Positions 51,197-60,572 of a DNA stretch of 64,000 bases are shown here, piece after piece. This DNA comes from Geoalkalibacter subterraneus. GTDB lineage: Bacteria; Desulfobacterota; Desulfuromonadia; Desulfuromonadales; Geoalkalibacteraceae. Where the stretch lies: contig NZ_CP010311.1 in assembly GCF_000827125.1 (NCBI RefSeq), positions 1,116,001 to 1,180,000 of the forward strand, given 5' to 3'. Below the pieces are notes generated by a model that did no database searches, was not told the DNA's origin, and was given only the letters and a program-made list of their open reading frames with translations. The translations under genes and the position numbers were made by a program. The stretch's first letter is position 1. Every line of letters begins with the position of its first letter.

Positions 51197-52012
51197 ATGA
51201 ACATTGTGCGCTTTTTGAAAGTTTCCCTGCTTCTGGTTTTATTGACGGCTCATACCGCCCCGGCGGCAGAGCGGCTACGCATGTCGACCACGACTTCCAC
51301 CGAAAATTCCGGCCTGCTCGACCAGCTTCTGCCCCCTTTTGAAGAACTTCATGACTGTCAGGTTGCCGTGATCGCCGTTGGAACGGGCAAGGCTTTGAAG
51401 ATTGCTGAATCCGGCGATGTCGACATCGTTCTGGTTCATGCGCGCGCCCTGGAAGATGCTTTTGTGGAAGCCGGCTACGGTGTGAACAGGCGTGATGTCA
51501 TGTATAACGATTTTGTCATCCTCGGACCGTCAGACGACCCGGCCAACGCCGCCCAAGCCTCCTCCGCGGCGGAGGCGCTGGCAATCATTGCAGAGGCCCA
51601 GTCTGCCTTCGTCTCGCGCGGCGATGAGTCCGGAACCCACCAGAAGGAAAAGCAGCTGTGGAAACAGGCCGGCATTTCCCCGGAGGGGCAGTGGTATATC
51701 GAATCGGGACACGGGATGGGAGAAGTGATCGTCATGGCGACCCAGAAGGGCGGATATACGCTTGCCGATCGCGGAACCTATATCGCTTTCCAAAAGGAAA
51801 AGACCGATCTTGAGATCGTTTTTGAGGGAGAGGAAGGGCTTTTTAATCCCTACGGCGTGATTGCTGTCAATCCCCAAAAGCATCCTCATGTCAAATATGA
51901 CCTGGCCATGAAATTCGTTGAATTCATCACCGGCCCCGTCGGACAGAAGATTATTGATGATTTCAAAATCGACGGGGAGCAGGTCTTTTTTCCCGTGAAC
52001 CTCTCACGCTAA
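51197..52012 (+). CDS. tupA: Tungstate ABC transporter substrate-binding protein
   Basis: TupA binds tungstate in the periplasm. The 271-residue protein has a signal peptide (VRFLKVSLLLVLLTAHTAPAA) followed by the TupA signature RLRMSTTTSTENSGLLDQLL and GTGKALKIAESGDVDIVLVHA and SRGDESGTHQKEKQLW. These features are typical of TupA rather than ModA, so tungstate is the likely ligand. AAAGGA lies before the ATG at 51197. It heads tupA-tupB-tupC-moeA behind a riboswitch. Confidence 0.92.
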   Translation: MNIVRFLKVSLLLVLLTAHTAPAAERLRMSTTTSTENSGLLDQLLPPFEELHDCQVAVIAVGTGKALKIAESGDVDIVLVHARALEDAFVEAGYGVNRRDVMYNDFVILGPSDDPANAAQASSAAEALAIIAEAQSAFVSRGDESGTHQKEKQLWKQAGISPEGQWYIESGHGMGEVIVMATQKGGYTLADRGTYIAFQKEKTDLEIVFEGEEGLFNPYGVIAVNPQKHPHVKYDLAMKFVEFITGPVGQKIIDDFKIDGEQVFFPVNLSR

Positions 52013-52028
52013 GCCTCGCGAGATCGTC

Positions 52029-52715
52029 TTGGATTTTCTGATCGAGTCGTTGCGCTCGGCTCTGGGGCTGGTTTTTACCGCCGACCCGGATGTGGTGCAC
52101 GCGGTGTGGACTTCTCTCTATACGTCGGTGACTGCCATCATTTTTTCGGCCGTGGTTGCGATTCCGGCGGGGGTCGGCATCGGGTTGGGGCGTTTCCCCG
52201 GTCGCAGGGCAATATTGACCGGGCTCAACACGATGATGGCTCTTCCCACTGTCGTCATTGGCCTGGTTCTGTTCGGTTTTTTCAGTCGCCAGGGGCCGCT
52301 GGGAAGCCTCGGGCTGTTATTTACGCCGATGGCTCTAATCGTTGGACAGATGGTGCTTGCCTGGCCCATTGTCGCCAATTATACCGTAGCTGCGGTGGCC
52401 GGGGCCGACCCGCGCATCATGCCGACGGCTCTCACTCTCGGGGCGGGGCGCATGCGGGCGGTCTGGCAGCTTCTGCTCGAGATCCGCTTCGGCATCATCG
52501 CGGCGATTGTCGCCGGATTCGGCCGGGTGATCGCAGAGGTCGGCGTCGCCATGATGCTCGGCGGCAACATTCGCGGCTATACCCGGACCATGACGACCGC
52601 TATCGCCCTTGAAACCAGTAAAGGGGAATTCGCCTTCGGTCTGGCGTTGGGAATCGTCCTGATCACAGTGGCGCTGATGGTCAATCTCTTTCTCAACCTG
52701 CTTCAACAGCATTAG
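52029..52715 (+). CDS. tupB: Tungstate ABC transporter permease
   Basis: The 228-residue permease has about five membrane segments and the ABC coupling motif region (AALTLGAGRMRAVWQLLLEI-like: PTALTLGAGRMRAVWQLLLE then EVGVAMMLGGNIRGYTRTMT). The VWTSLYTSVTAIIFSAVVAIPAG start fits the TupB type. The start codon is a TTG at 52029. It lies between tupA and tupC in one operon. Confidence 0.9.
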   Translation: MDFLIESLRSALGLVFTADPDVVHAVWTSLYTSVTAIIFSAVVAIPAGVGIGLGRFPGRRAILTGLNTMMALPTVVIGLVLFGFFSRQGPLGSLGLLFTPMALIVGQMVLAWPIVANYTVAAVAGADPRIMPTALTLGAGRMRAVWQLLLEIRFGIIAAIVAGFGRVIAEVGVAMMLGGNIRGYTRTMTTAIALETSKGEFAFGLALGIVLITVALMVNLFLNLLQQH

Positions 52716-52719
52716 GCCT

Positions 52720-53418
52720 ATGGACCCTATATTCTCAATTCGTCATCTGGAATTCCGGCGCGGGGAGAGCTTCAGCCTGGCAATCGAGCAGATCGATTTC
52801 CAGGCTGGCCAGATTTACCTCCTGGCAGGCGCCAACGGCGCCGGCAAGAGTACCCTGCTGCAACTGCTGGCCCTGCTGATCGCTCCCGACCGGGGTGAAA
52901 TCCGCTTCGACGGGAATACAGTCAAAGGGGCGGCGGGACGTCACAGGTTTCGCCGAAAGATCACCCTGGTCGATCAGTCCCCCTTTCTTTTCGATACCAC
53001 GGTATATAATAACCTGGCGTTTGGTCTGCGCATGCGCGATGTAAATGGCGACCTGCAGCGCCGCCGTATTCTCAAGGCGCTGAACTCCGTCGGCCTGGAA
53101 GGATTTGAAAACCGTCGTGCCCGTGCGCTTTCCGGTGGTGAGAGCCGGCGTGTGGCCCTGGCCCGTGCCCTGGTCATCCGCCCCAAAGTCCTTTTATTGG
53201 ATGAACCGACCGCAGGCCTTGACGATGACTCCCTTTCGCTTTTTGAAACCAATCTGGCCGCGCTGTCGGAAGCGGGTGTGACGGTAATCATGTCCACTCA
53301 CGATGGCGGTCAGGCCCGCCGATTGAACGGCAAAGTTTTCCGGCTTGAAAACGGCAGGTTGACGGGGGCTGTCGAGACCTTATCTTCTGAATATTGCCCT
53401 ATGGAGAATGTTTTATGA
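52720..53418 (+). CDS. tupC: Tungstate ABC transporter ATP-binding protein
   Basis: The 232-residue ATPase has Walker A GANGAGKST (about residues 38-46), signature LSGGESRRVALARAL, and Walker B VLLLDEPTAGLD. It lacks a C-terminal TOBE domain of the ModC kind, as expected for TupC. The stop overlaps the moeA start by 4 bp, so tungstate uptake and cofactor metal insertion are coupled. Confidence 0.9.
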   Translation: MDPIFSIRHLEFRRGESFSLAIEQIDFQAGQIYLLAGANGAGKSTLLQLLALLIAPDRGEIRFDGNTVKGAAGRHRFRRKITLVDQSPFLFDTTVYNNLAFGLRMRDVNGDLQRRRILKALNSVGLEGFENRRARALSGGESRRVALARALVIRPKVLLLDEPTAGLDDDSLSLFETNLAALSEAGVTVIMSTHDGGQARRLNGKVFRLENGRLTGAVETLSSEYCPMENVL

Positions 53419-54629
53419 GCATCTGCTTTGAAGATGCACGCGCGATGATTCTGGAAAATGTCCCCACTCTCGGTGTAGAGCGAGTGCCGCTGCTTGATGC
53501 CTGCGGGCGGGTTCTGGCCGAAGACGTGATTGCGCCCTGGCCCATGCCGCTGTGCGACAATTCCGCCATGGACGGCTTTGCCGTGCGGGCTGCCGACTGC
53601 AGGGAAGGTGTCACCCTCAGAATCTCCGGCTATATCCCGGCCGGCGGACGTCCTGAACCGTCCGTGGAGCCGGGGTGTGCGGTGAAGATCATGACCGGTG
53701 CGCCCATCCCCCCGCAGTGCGATGCCGTGGTCCCCTTCGAAGAGACCGAGGAAAGCGGTGACAGCGTTAAACTCACCGCTCCTGTGGCTCTGCGTCAGCA
53801 TATCCGCTTTCACGGTGAAGACGTCTCTCCCGGGGATGTCATCATTCCGGCGGCAACCGTGCTGCGTCCGCCCGAGATCAGCATGCTGGCCTCCATGGGG
53901 ATGGTCATGGTTCCGGTTCATCGCCGCCCGCGGGTTGCCATTCTTTCCACCGGTGACGAGCTGATCGAGTTGGGCCAGCCGCCGGCGGAGGGGAAGATCA
54001 TCAATTCCAACTCCTTTTCACTGGCGGCGGCGGTCAGGGAATGCGGCGGCGAACCGGTGATGCTGGGCATCGCGCTGGATACGCCTGAGGACCATCGCCG
54101 CAAATTGACCGAGGGGCTTAGCTGCGACGCCCTGATCACTTCGGCCGGGGTGTCGGCCGGCGATCGCGATTTTGTGCGCGATGTGCTGGCGGATCTCGGT
54201 GCCCGGCAGCTGTTCTGGAAGGTGGCCATCAAACCGGGCGGTCCAACGGCGTTCAGTCTTAAGGGTCAGACCCCTATTTTTTCCCTGCCGGGTAACCCGG
54301 TGTCCACCATGATCACCTTTGAGCAGTTCGTGCGGCCGGCCCTGCTGCGCATGATGGGGCATCAGCGGGTGGTGCGCCCCTTCGTCAAGGGCGTTCTGAA
54401 GGAGGATACAAAGAAAAAGCCCGGCAAGGTCAACTTCATCCGGGTGCGGGTAACGATTGAGGACGGCCGCTACACCGCCTCCACCGCCGGTGATCAGCAC
54501 ACCGGCATCCTGCGTACCATGGTGTGCGCCAACGGCCTGGCGGTTCTGCCGCGCGAGGCAACTTTTCTGCCCGCCGGCACCGAAGTGGATCTGCAGATCC
54601 TGCGCGACGAAGTGACGATGCTGCCGTAA
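53415..54629 (+). CDS. moeA: Molybdopterin molybdenumtransferase MoeA
   Basis: MoeA inserts molybdate or tungstate into adenylated molybdopterin. The 404-residue protein has all four domains, with DNSAMDGFAVR (about residues 47-57), VKIMTGAPIPPQCDAVVPFEE, STGDELIELG, KPGGPT and FSLPGNPVSTMITFEQFV motifs. Because it follows tupC by a 4-bp overlap, this copy may be dedicated to tungsten. Another MoeA elsewhere would be expected for molybdenum enzymes. It lies under the riboswitch of tupA. Confidence 0.95.
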   Translation: MSICFEDARAMILENVPTLGVERVPLLDACGRVLAEDVIAPWPMPLCDNSAMDGFAVRAADCREGVTLRISGYIPAGGRPEPSVEPGCAVKIMTGAPIPPQCDAVVPFEETEESGDSVKLTAPVALRQHIRFHGEDVSPGDVIIPAATVLRPPEISMLASMGMVMVPVHRRPRVAILSTGDELIELGQPPAEGKIINSNSFSLAAAVRECGGEPVMLGIALDTPEDHRRKLTEGLSCDALITSAGVSAGDRDFVRDVLADLGARQLFWKVAIKPGGPTAFSLKGQTPIFSLPGNPVSTMITFEQFVRPALLRMMGHQRVVRPFVKGVLKEDTKKKPGKVNFIRVRVTIEDGRYTASTAGDQHTGILRTMVCANGLAVLPREATFLPAGTEVDLQILRDEVTMLP

Positions 54630-54652
54630 AACAGGGTCGCCCTCGATTGCAG

Positions 54653-54672
54653 GGGCGCAGCATGCTGCGCCC
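54653..54672. repeat. 20-bp palindrome, copy 5, after moeA
   Basis: An identical copy of the palindrome found in the pilR-pilA gap lies 24 bases after the moeA stop. It could act as a transcript-end hairpin. Confidence 0.85.
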
Positions 54673-54739
54673 TTACACCGGACGGTGTGATGACAGGATA
54701 ACCAGGGGATCCAAACAGGAGACCCAAACAGGAGAAAAC

Positions 54740-55888
54740 GTGAATATCAGTAAGTTCGTCGCCCCTGAAATCATTTTCGGACAGGGGTCTCTCAGTCAGA
54801 TCGGCGAAAGTGCCGTGCGTCTTGGCGCCTCCAAGGTTTTCCTCGTCAGCGACGAGGGGGTGATCAACGCCGGCTGGGCCGACCTGGCTCTGCATTATCT
54901 GCGCGCCGCCGGCCTGGAGGCGGAGGTTTTTAGCGCTTTGACCACAAATCCCAAGGATTTTGAGGTCACCCAGGGGGTGGAGCATTACCTGGCCTCCGGT
55001 TGTGACGCCCTGGTTGCGGTGGGGGGCGGCAGCCCGACGGACGTCGCCAAGGCGATCGCCATTCTTGCGACCAACGGCGGCAAGCTTCAGGACTTTGAAG
55101 GGATCAATAAAATCACCCACCCGCTGCCGCCGATGGTCATTGCCCCCAGTACCGCCGGAGCGGGTTCCGAAGTCAGCCAGTTCGCCATCATCGTCGACAC
55201 CATCCGTAACCTCAAGATGTCCATTATCTCCAAATCCCTGGTGCCGGACATCGCAATTGTCGACCCGGAGCTGCTCAAAACCAAAGATGCCCTGCTGGCG
55301 GCCGCGACCGGTCTCGACGCCCTGACTCACGGCATCGAATCCTATGTTTCGCTGGCGGCGACGCCGTTGACCGATATTCACGCTCTCAAGTCCATCGAAC
55401 TGATTTCGAGAAACCTGCGCCGCCTGGTGGCCGATCGCACCGATATGGAAGCCGGCACCGATATGGCCATGGCCAGCCTGACGGCGGGGCTTGCCTTCTC
55501 CAACGCGATTCTTGGCGCCACTCACGCCATGACCCACCAGGTGGATGGCCAGATCGACCAGCACCATGGCGAAACCAATGCATCGATCCTGCCTCATGTC
55601 ATGGCGTTCAATCTGCCTGTCTGCCTGGAACGATTTCGGGATATTGCGGTGGCTATGGGGGAGGATACTGCCGGCTTGGACCTGGAATCCGCAGCACGTC
55701 TTTCCATCACTGCGGTTGAGGCCCTGATTGCCGACATCGGACTGCAAAAGGGGTTGGCTCAAATAGGGCTTGAATCAAAGGATATCCCGATGCTCAGTGG
55801 GAACGCCATGAAGGATGCCTGCCTGGTGACCAACCCGCGCAATGCGACACAGGAAGATATCGAGGCGATCTTTCATAAGGCCATGTGA
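54740..55888 (+). CDS. Iron-containing alcohol dehydrogenase 2
   Basis: This second group III alcohol dehydrogenase has 382 residues. It has VAVGGGSPTDVAKAIA, PSTAGAGSEVSQFAII and iron ligands in GLDALTHGIESY and ATHAMTHQVDGQIDQHHGE. It differs clearly from the first copy in the N-terminus and in the metal-site loop, so it may have another substrate range. The GTG start at 54740 follows AGGAG (54730-54734). The start extends upstream only through the 20-bp palindrome, which supports the shorter frame. The kinase gene starts 36 bp after it. Confidence 0.9.
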   Translation: MNISKFVAPEIIFGQGSLSQIGESAVRLGASKVFLVSDEGVINAGWADLALHYLRAAGLEAEVFSALTTNPKDFEVTQGVEHYLASGCDALVAVGGGSPTDVAKAIAILATNGGKLQDFEGINKITHPLPPMVIAPSTAGAGSEVSQFAIIVDTIRNLKMSIISKSLVPDIAIVDPELLKTKDALLAAATGLDALTHGIESYVSLAATPLTDIHALKSIELISRNLRRLVADRTDMEAGTDMAMASLTAGLAFSNAILGATHAMTHQVDGQIDQHHGETNASILPHVMAFNLPVCLERFRDIAVAMGEDTAGLDLESAARLSITAVEALIADIGLQKGLAQIGLESKDIPMLSGNAMKDACLVTNPRNATQEDIEAIFHKAM

Positions 55889-55924
55889 GGTGAAAATGCG
55901 GATTCACCGCAGCTTTCAGGGGGG

Positions 55925-57589
55925 ATGATGGATAACAGGGAAAAACTGCTTGAGCAGCTGACCGGTGTCAACTCCTCAAAGCTCAACTACTACGTCGAGT
56001 TGAAAAAGCGCAACGAGGAGGTACTGAAACAGAATCGGCGCCTTGAAGTTCTGCACCAGCTGGCCCGGGACATCAACATCGATATGTCCATCGCCGACAT
56101 CGTTGAACGGGCGTTTTCCAAGCTGCCCCAGACTCTGCCCTGTGATTTTTTCGGGCTGGTCACGGTCCGCAACGATAAGCTGGGGCTCAAAGCGCTGATG
56201 CCGCGTGATTTCTGCCGGATTGACGATTTCCCTGCTCACTCCCCATCCCTTAAAGTGATCCGCGAAAAAAAGGCCGGTATCTTCAATCTTCCCCCGAATC
56301 AATTACGCCATGTTGAAATCAGCAACGGACATCATGGGCCCCTGCGCAGTCTGGCGGTGGCTCCCCTCTTCAAACGCGACGAGGTCATCGGTGCCCTGAT
56401 CGTTGCCAGCGTCAATTCAAGTGCCTATCATCCCGACGATCTCAGCTTCGTGCAGCACCTTGCCGATCAGCTGGCTATCAGCATTCAGAATGCACGTCTC
56501 TACAAACAAGTCTCACGGGCGAAGAAAGAGTGGGAGGAAACCTTCAAAGCGGTGACCGACCCGATTTTTCTCATCGACACCGACTACAACGTGCTGCTGC
56601 ACAACGATCGTCTGCCGCAGGAAATGGTCGAGTCCTGGAACGAGGCTCTGAACAACAAGTGTTTTTCGCGCCTCCATGGTCGTGATGAACCCTGCACTGA
56701 CTGCCCTATCGAGGATATAAAGCGCCGGGGCGAGCCGGTTTTCCAGCGCTGGCAGACCGAGAACGGACTCGCCCTCGATCTGTCCTACTATCCGGTTTTC
56801 AACGAAGAGCGACAGTTGGTTGCGGTCACCATTTTCCTCAAGGATGTGACCCAGAAAACCAAGCTGGAGGCGCAACTGGTTCAATCAGCGAAGCTGGCTG
56901 CGCTCGGTGAAATGTCGGCCGGAGTCGCCCATGAACTGAACAGCCCGATGACGGTGATTATCGGCACCGCTCAGATGCTGAGCCGTGAACTCAGACACGA
57001 TGGGTTGGGAGAAAAGGCCGATGTGCTGGCGGACATCATTACCTGTGGGCTGCGTTGCAAGCGTATCATTCAGAATTTGCTGACATTCTCGCGTCAGGAC
57101 CAGCTGCCGGTCACCGATACCGACCTCAACCTCGAGGTGGAGCGGGTTTTGAGCCTGATCCAGTATCAGATCAATCGCAGCCAGATCCGGATTGTTGAAA
57201 AACTCGACCCCAACCTACCCAAACTGACGGCTAATGGACCACAGATACAGCAGGTGCTGACCAACTTCCTGGTGAATGCCAGGGACGCGCTGGCCGGAGT
57301 CTCGCGCACCGAAAAGCGCATCGAGGTCAGTACGGCGTTGAGAGTCACGGGTGGGAAGACATGGGCAATTCTGGCCGTCAAGGATAATGGCACCGGCATT
57401 GAGCCGAACAACCTGGGAAAGATTTTTGCTCCCTTTTACACCAGCAAAGAAGCCGCCAAAGGAACCGGACTCGGCCTTTCGGTCAGCCTGGGGATCGCCG
57501 AATCTCATGGCGGCACTATCGAAGTCGACAGCTCTCCCGGAAAAGGCAGCACCTTCTCCTTGCTGCTGCCGGTGGACGGGCACGGGTGA
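55925..57589 (+). CDS. Soluble sensor histidine kinase (GAF-PAS)
   Basis: The 554-residue kinase has no transmembrane segment. It has an N-terminal coiled-coil (about residues 20-45), a GAF domain (about 55-200), a PAS domain (about 205-310) with an EPCTDCPIED Cys pair, and a HisKA box with His at about 336 (GVAHELNSPMT). The HATPase domain has NFLVNARDA, DNGTGIE and GTGLGLSVS motifs. It is cytoplasmic, so the signal is probably internal: redox state, an aldehyde or a cofactor. It pairs with the NtrC-type regulator that starts 84 bp downstream. Its place between the second alcohol dehydrogenase and the regulator ties it to alcohol metabolism. Confidence 0.9.
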   Translation: MMDNREKLLEQLTGVNSSKLNYYVELKKRNEEVLKQNRRLEVLHQLARDINIDMSIADIVERAFSKLPQTLPCDFFGLVTVRNDKLGLKALMPRDFCRIDDFPAHSPSLKVIREKKAGIFNLPPNQLRHVEISNGHHGPLRSLAVAPLFKRDEVIGALIVASVNSSAYHPDDLSFVQHLADQLAISIQNARLYKQVSRAKKEWEETFKAVTDPIFLIDTDYNVLLHNDRLPQEMVESWNEALNNKCFSRLHGRDEPCTDCPIEDIKRRGEPVFQRWQTENGLALDLSYYPVFNEERQLVAVTIFLKDVTQKTKLEAQLVQSAKLAALGEMSAGVAHELNSPMTVIIGTAQMLSRELRHDGLGEKADVLADIITCGLRCKRIIQNLLTFSRQDQLPVTDTDLNLEVERVLSLIQYQINRSQIRIVEKLDPNLPKLTANGPQIQQVLTNFLVNARDALAGVSRTEKRIEVSTALRVTGGKTWAILAVKDNGTGIEPNNLGKIFAPFYTSKEAAKGTGLGLSVSLGIAESHGGTIEVDSSPGKGSTFSLLLPVDGHG

Positions 57590-57673
57590 AATGAAGCTCA
57601 AGTCTGAGGCAAACAAGATGTCTCTATTCGAGACTCTGGATGGAACGGATACGATTTCAAAGGGGTTAACAGC

Positions 57674-59197
57674 GTGACGCAGGCCAGAATTCTGATTATC
57701 GACGACGAGACCGAAGTCTGTACATTTTTCAGGCGACTGCTGACCAGCTCCGGCTATCAGGTGGTGACCGCGACCGATCAACCCGAAGCTGAGCAGGCCC
57801 TGGAAATGAACACCTTCGATGTTGCGCTGGTCGATCTCAAGCTGCCGGATACCGACGGTCTCACTCTGCTCCAGCTCATCAAGGCGTGCCAGCCCGCTTG
57901 CGAGGTGATCCTGATGACCGGTTACAGTACGGTGCGCACCGCGGTGCAGGCGGTTCAGCTGGGAGCTTATGAATATCTGGAGAAACCCTTCGATGATATC
58001 GATGAAATTGAGGCCCTTATTGCCAAGGCCGTCAGCTACGGCAAGCAGCGGGGCCAGGTGTCCGCGGCGGCGGAAGAGTGGGATGAAGTGGCCAGGGCCG
58101 TGGGATTTCAGGTCGGCAACAATGCGGCCATGCGGCGCCTGGTTTCTCTGGCTTACAAGATCGCGCAAAAGAATATTGCCGTTCTGATCCAGGGCAAGAC
58201 CGGTTCCGGCAAAGAAGTGCTGGCCCGCTTCATACATGCGGCATCCGGTCGCGCAGATCAACCCTTTCTCCCGGTCAACTGTGGTGCTCTGCCGGAAAAT
58301 CTGCTGGAGAGCGAACTGTTCGGGCACGAGAAAGGTGCTTTCACCGGCGCCAGCCAGACCCGGCGTGGCATCTTCGAGCTGGCCCATCGGGGAACTCTGC
58401 TCCTCGATGAAATCGGCGATGCCAGTCCCCTGATCCAGGTCAAACTGCTGCGGGTTCTGGAAACCGGCGAGTTTACCCGGGTCGGCGGCGAGAAGCCGAT
58501 CCGTACCGACGTGCGTCTGATTGCCGCTACAAACGTCGATCTCGAAGAGGCCATCAGGGAGAGAACCTTCCGCGAAGATCTTTTTTACCGGATCAATGTG
58601 GTGCGTCTCGAGATTCCACCGCTGCAGGCACGGTCCGAGGATATTGCGTCGCTGGCCGAACATTTCGTACATCAGTTCAACCCTGGACTCAAGCTTTCAA
58701 CCGCCACCCAACGCCTGCTGGAGAATTATTCATGGCCGGGAAATATCCGCGAGCTGGCCAATATCATGCGGCGTGCGGCGGTCCTCTGCCCGGGGGAAAC
58801 CATCGAGCCTGAACACCTGGGCGGGACGCTGCGTTCCGCGAAAGATACAGAGGATGCAGCTGTTTCCCCATCGCAGCCGAAGAGCGATCAGATTGTCTCG
58901 CCGGAAGTTTTCCGGGATTATTACAGCCAGCCGGAGGTCCTGGAGCGGATGGCGCCAACCGAGCTCAACCGCATGCTTCATGCACTGCAGGGCCTGGAAT
59001 CCGCGGTGCTCTCCGTTCTGCGCGGCAAGGGCAGCTGCACACCGGGTACGACGGACCTCAGGGCGACAGAAGAAGAGATGATCCGGCGTTCTCTGGAGCA
59101 ACATCGTTGGAACATCACTGAAACGGCCCGTGCATTGGGCATTGCCCGCAACACTCTGCATCGCAAAATTAAAAAGCTCAATCTGCGCAACTCCTGA
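57674..59197 (+). CDS. NtrC-family sigma-54 activator
   Basis: The 507-residue regulator has a receiver domain (phosphoacceptor Asp54 in ALVDLKLP), an AAA+ domain with Walker A GKTGSGKE and the GAFTGA loop, and a C-terminal Fis-type HTH (TARALGIARNTLHRKIKKL). The extra 60-70 residues between AAA+ and HTH are a low-complexity linker. It starts at GTG. With the preceding kinase it should activate -24/-12 promoters; the adh1 promoter at 50580 and the two small-gene promoters (39599, 61400) are candidates. The radical SAM gene begins 11 bases after its stop, so they are probably co-transcribed. Confidence 0.93.
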   Translation: MTQARILIIDDETEVCTFFRRLLTSSGYQVVTATDQPEAEQALEMNTFDVALVDLKLPDTDGLTLLQLIKACQPACEVILMTGYSTVRTAVQAVQLGAYEYLEKPFDDIDEIEALIAKAVSYGKQRGQVSAAAEEWDEVARAVGFQVGNNAAMRRLVSLAYKIAQKNIAVLIQGKTGSGKEVLARFIHAASGRADQPFLPVNCGALPENLLESELFGHEKGAFTGASQTRRGIFELAHRGTLLLDEIGDASPLIQVKLLRVLETGEFTRVGGEKPIRTDVRLIAATNVDLEEAIRERTFREDLFYRINVVRLEIPPLQARSEDIASLAEHFVHQFNPGLKLSTATQRLLENYSWPGNIRELANIMRRAAVLCPGETIEPEHLGGTLRSAKDTEDAAVSPSQPKSDQIVSPEVFRDYYSQPEVLERMAPTELNRMLHALQGLESAVLSVLRGKGSCTPGTTDLRATEEEMIRRSLEQHRWNITETARALGIARNTLHRKIKKLNLRNS

Positions 59198-59208
59198 CAG
59201 GAGGCTTA

Positions 59209-60537
59209 ATGGACAATCGCGATTCCACTGCACTTGAAACCGCAGCCGGACCGGCACTGGGGGGCTATCCCGCCAAGCTGTTTATCGAAACGACGACCTT
59301 CTGCAACATGACCTGCGACATGTGTGTCAAGCAGGCTCCGGAGAGTGGTATCGCCAATGGGCACCTTTCGACAGCACTGTTTCAAACTCTAGAGCCGGCC
59401 TTCTCTTCGCTTGACGCCCTGATTCTCAACGGGGTCGGAGAGCCTCTGCTTCATCCTCACCTGGAGCGGTTCATCAGAGACGCCCGTAACGAAATGCCCG
59501 ATCCCTCCTGGATCGGTTTTCAGAGCAATGGCCTGCTCCTGGATTCCGCGCGGGCCCGGACGCTGAACGAAGCCGGCCTGGACCGTATCTGCCTTTCTCT
59601 CGACTCCCTGTCTCCGGAAACTTTCCGGCAGGTTCGACGCGGCGGGGAGGTCGATGCTATTCGTCGTGCTTTCCTGGCGTTGCGTGAGGCGCGCAGGGAT
59701 TATCCCCAGGGGCGTTTGCGTTGGGGAATTCAGTTTGTCGTGCGGCGTGACAACCTGCATGACCTGCCCGAGGTTCTGCGATGGGCGCGCCGCGAGGGAG
59801 CCGATTTTGCACTGGTCACCCAGTTGATGCCCTATGAAAGGACGCAGTTGTCGCAGACCGGTTACGACACCGGCACCGATGCAGCGGTGGAGATTTTCGA
59901 GCGCTGGCGGCGGGAAGGGATACGTCAGGGAATAGATGTCACTGCTTATCCGCGCCTCGCCTGGCGGGCGGCCGATTCCGAAAGCCGTAAGGTCATGAAG
60001 TTGGTCGAGCGTATGAAAACTGAAGCCCGCTGTCGCGATGTCTTTTTCGATATCAAGCAGCTTCTTGGTCGCGATGTGGAGTTCCACAAGCAGGCGGCGG
60101 AAGTTTTTAGCACTGCTGCCGAGGTCGCACGTCGCGACGGTCTCGAACTCCGGCTGCCGGCATTGCAGCCGCGTCAACAGCGGCACTGCGCCTTTGTCGA
60201 GGAGGGAGGGGCGTTTATTTCATGGAACGGCGAAGTTCACCCCTGTTACAATCTCTGGCATGGCTACCGCTGTTATATCAATGGTTGGGAAAAGCCGGTG
60301 CGGCCAAAGGTATTCGGCAATCTGGCCGACCAGAGTCTGGTGGATATCTGGAACAGTGAAGAATTCGTGGATTTTCGGCGCAACGTCCTCGATCACGAAT
60401 ACCCTTTCTGTGCAAGCTGTGCCGTCGCTCCCTGCGATTATGTGCAGGAGGAGAATTTCGCTCAGGACTGTTTTCTGAAATCCGAGCCCTGCGGTGCCTG
60501 CCTCTGGGCAACCGGATTGCTGCAATGCCTGCAGTGA
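59209..60537 (+). CDS. Radical SAM protein with SPASM-like C-terminus (tungsten-enzyme maturase type)
   Basis: This 442-residue protein has the radical SAM motif CNMTCDMC (Cys32, 36, 39), a (beta/alpha)-barrel and a C-terminal Cys-rich region. The latter has SWNGEVHPCYNLWHGYRC, FGNLADQSLVDIWNSEEF, CASC and CLKSEPCGAC-type clusters (SPASM-like, auxiliary FeS). Radical SAM proteins of this kind are known beside AOR-type tungsten enzymes and are annotated as tungsten cofactor oxidoreductase maturases. Here it is between the sigma-54 regulator and a MoaD-like gene, 10 kb from aor. A peptide modification role cannot be excluded. AGGAGG lies before the ATG. Confidence 0.85.
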   Translation: MDNRDSTALETAAGPALGGYPAKLFIETTTFCNMTCDMCVKQAPESGIANGHLSTALFQTLEPAFSSLDALILNGVGEPLLHPHLERFIRDARNEMPDPSWIGFQSNGLLLDSARARTLNEAGLDRICLSLDSLSPETFRQVRRGGEVDAIRRAFLALREARRDYPQGRLRWGIQFVVRRDNLHDLPEVLRWARREGADFALVTQLMPYERTQLSQTGYDTGTDAAVEIFERWRREGIRQGIDVTAYPRLAWRAADSESRKVMKLVERMKTEARCRDVFFDIKQLLGRDVEFHKQAAEVFSTAAEVARRDGLELRLPALQPRQQRHCAFVEEGGAFISWNGEVHPCYNLWHGYRCYINGWEKPVRPKVFGNLADQSLVDIWNSEEFVDFRRNVLDHEYPFCASCAVAPCDYVQEENFAQDCFLKSEPCGACLWATGLLQCLQ

Positions 60538-60572
60538 GCGTTAAAGCTTAAAAATCGCAGTCAGGAGGAGCG

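Noticed and set aside
50962-51342. Open frame across the tupA leader
   Set aside because: It overlaps the riboswitch, the terminator and the tupA signal peptide in another frame; no family resemblance.
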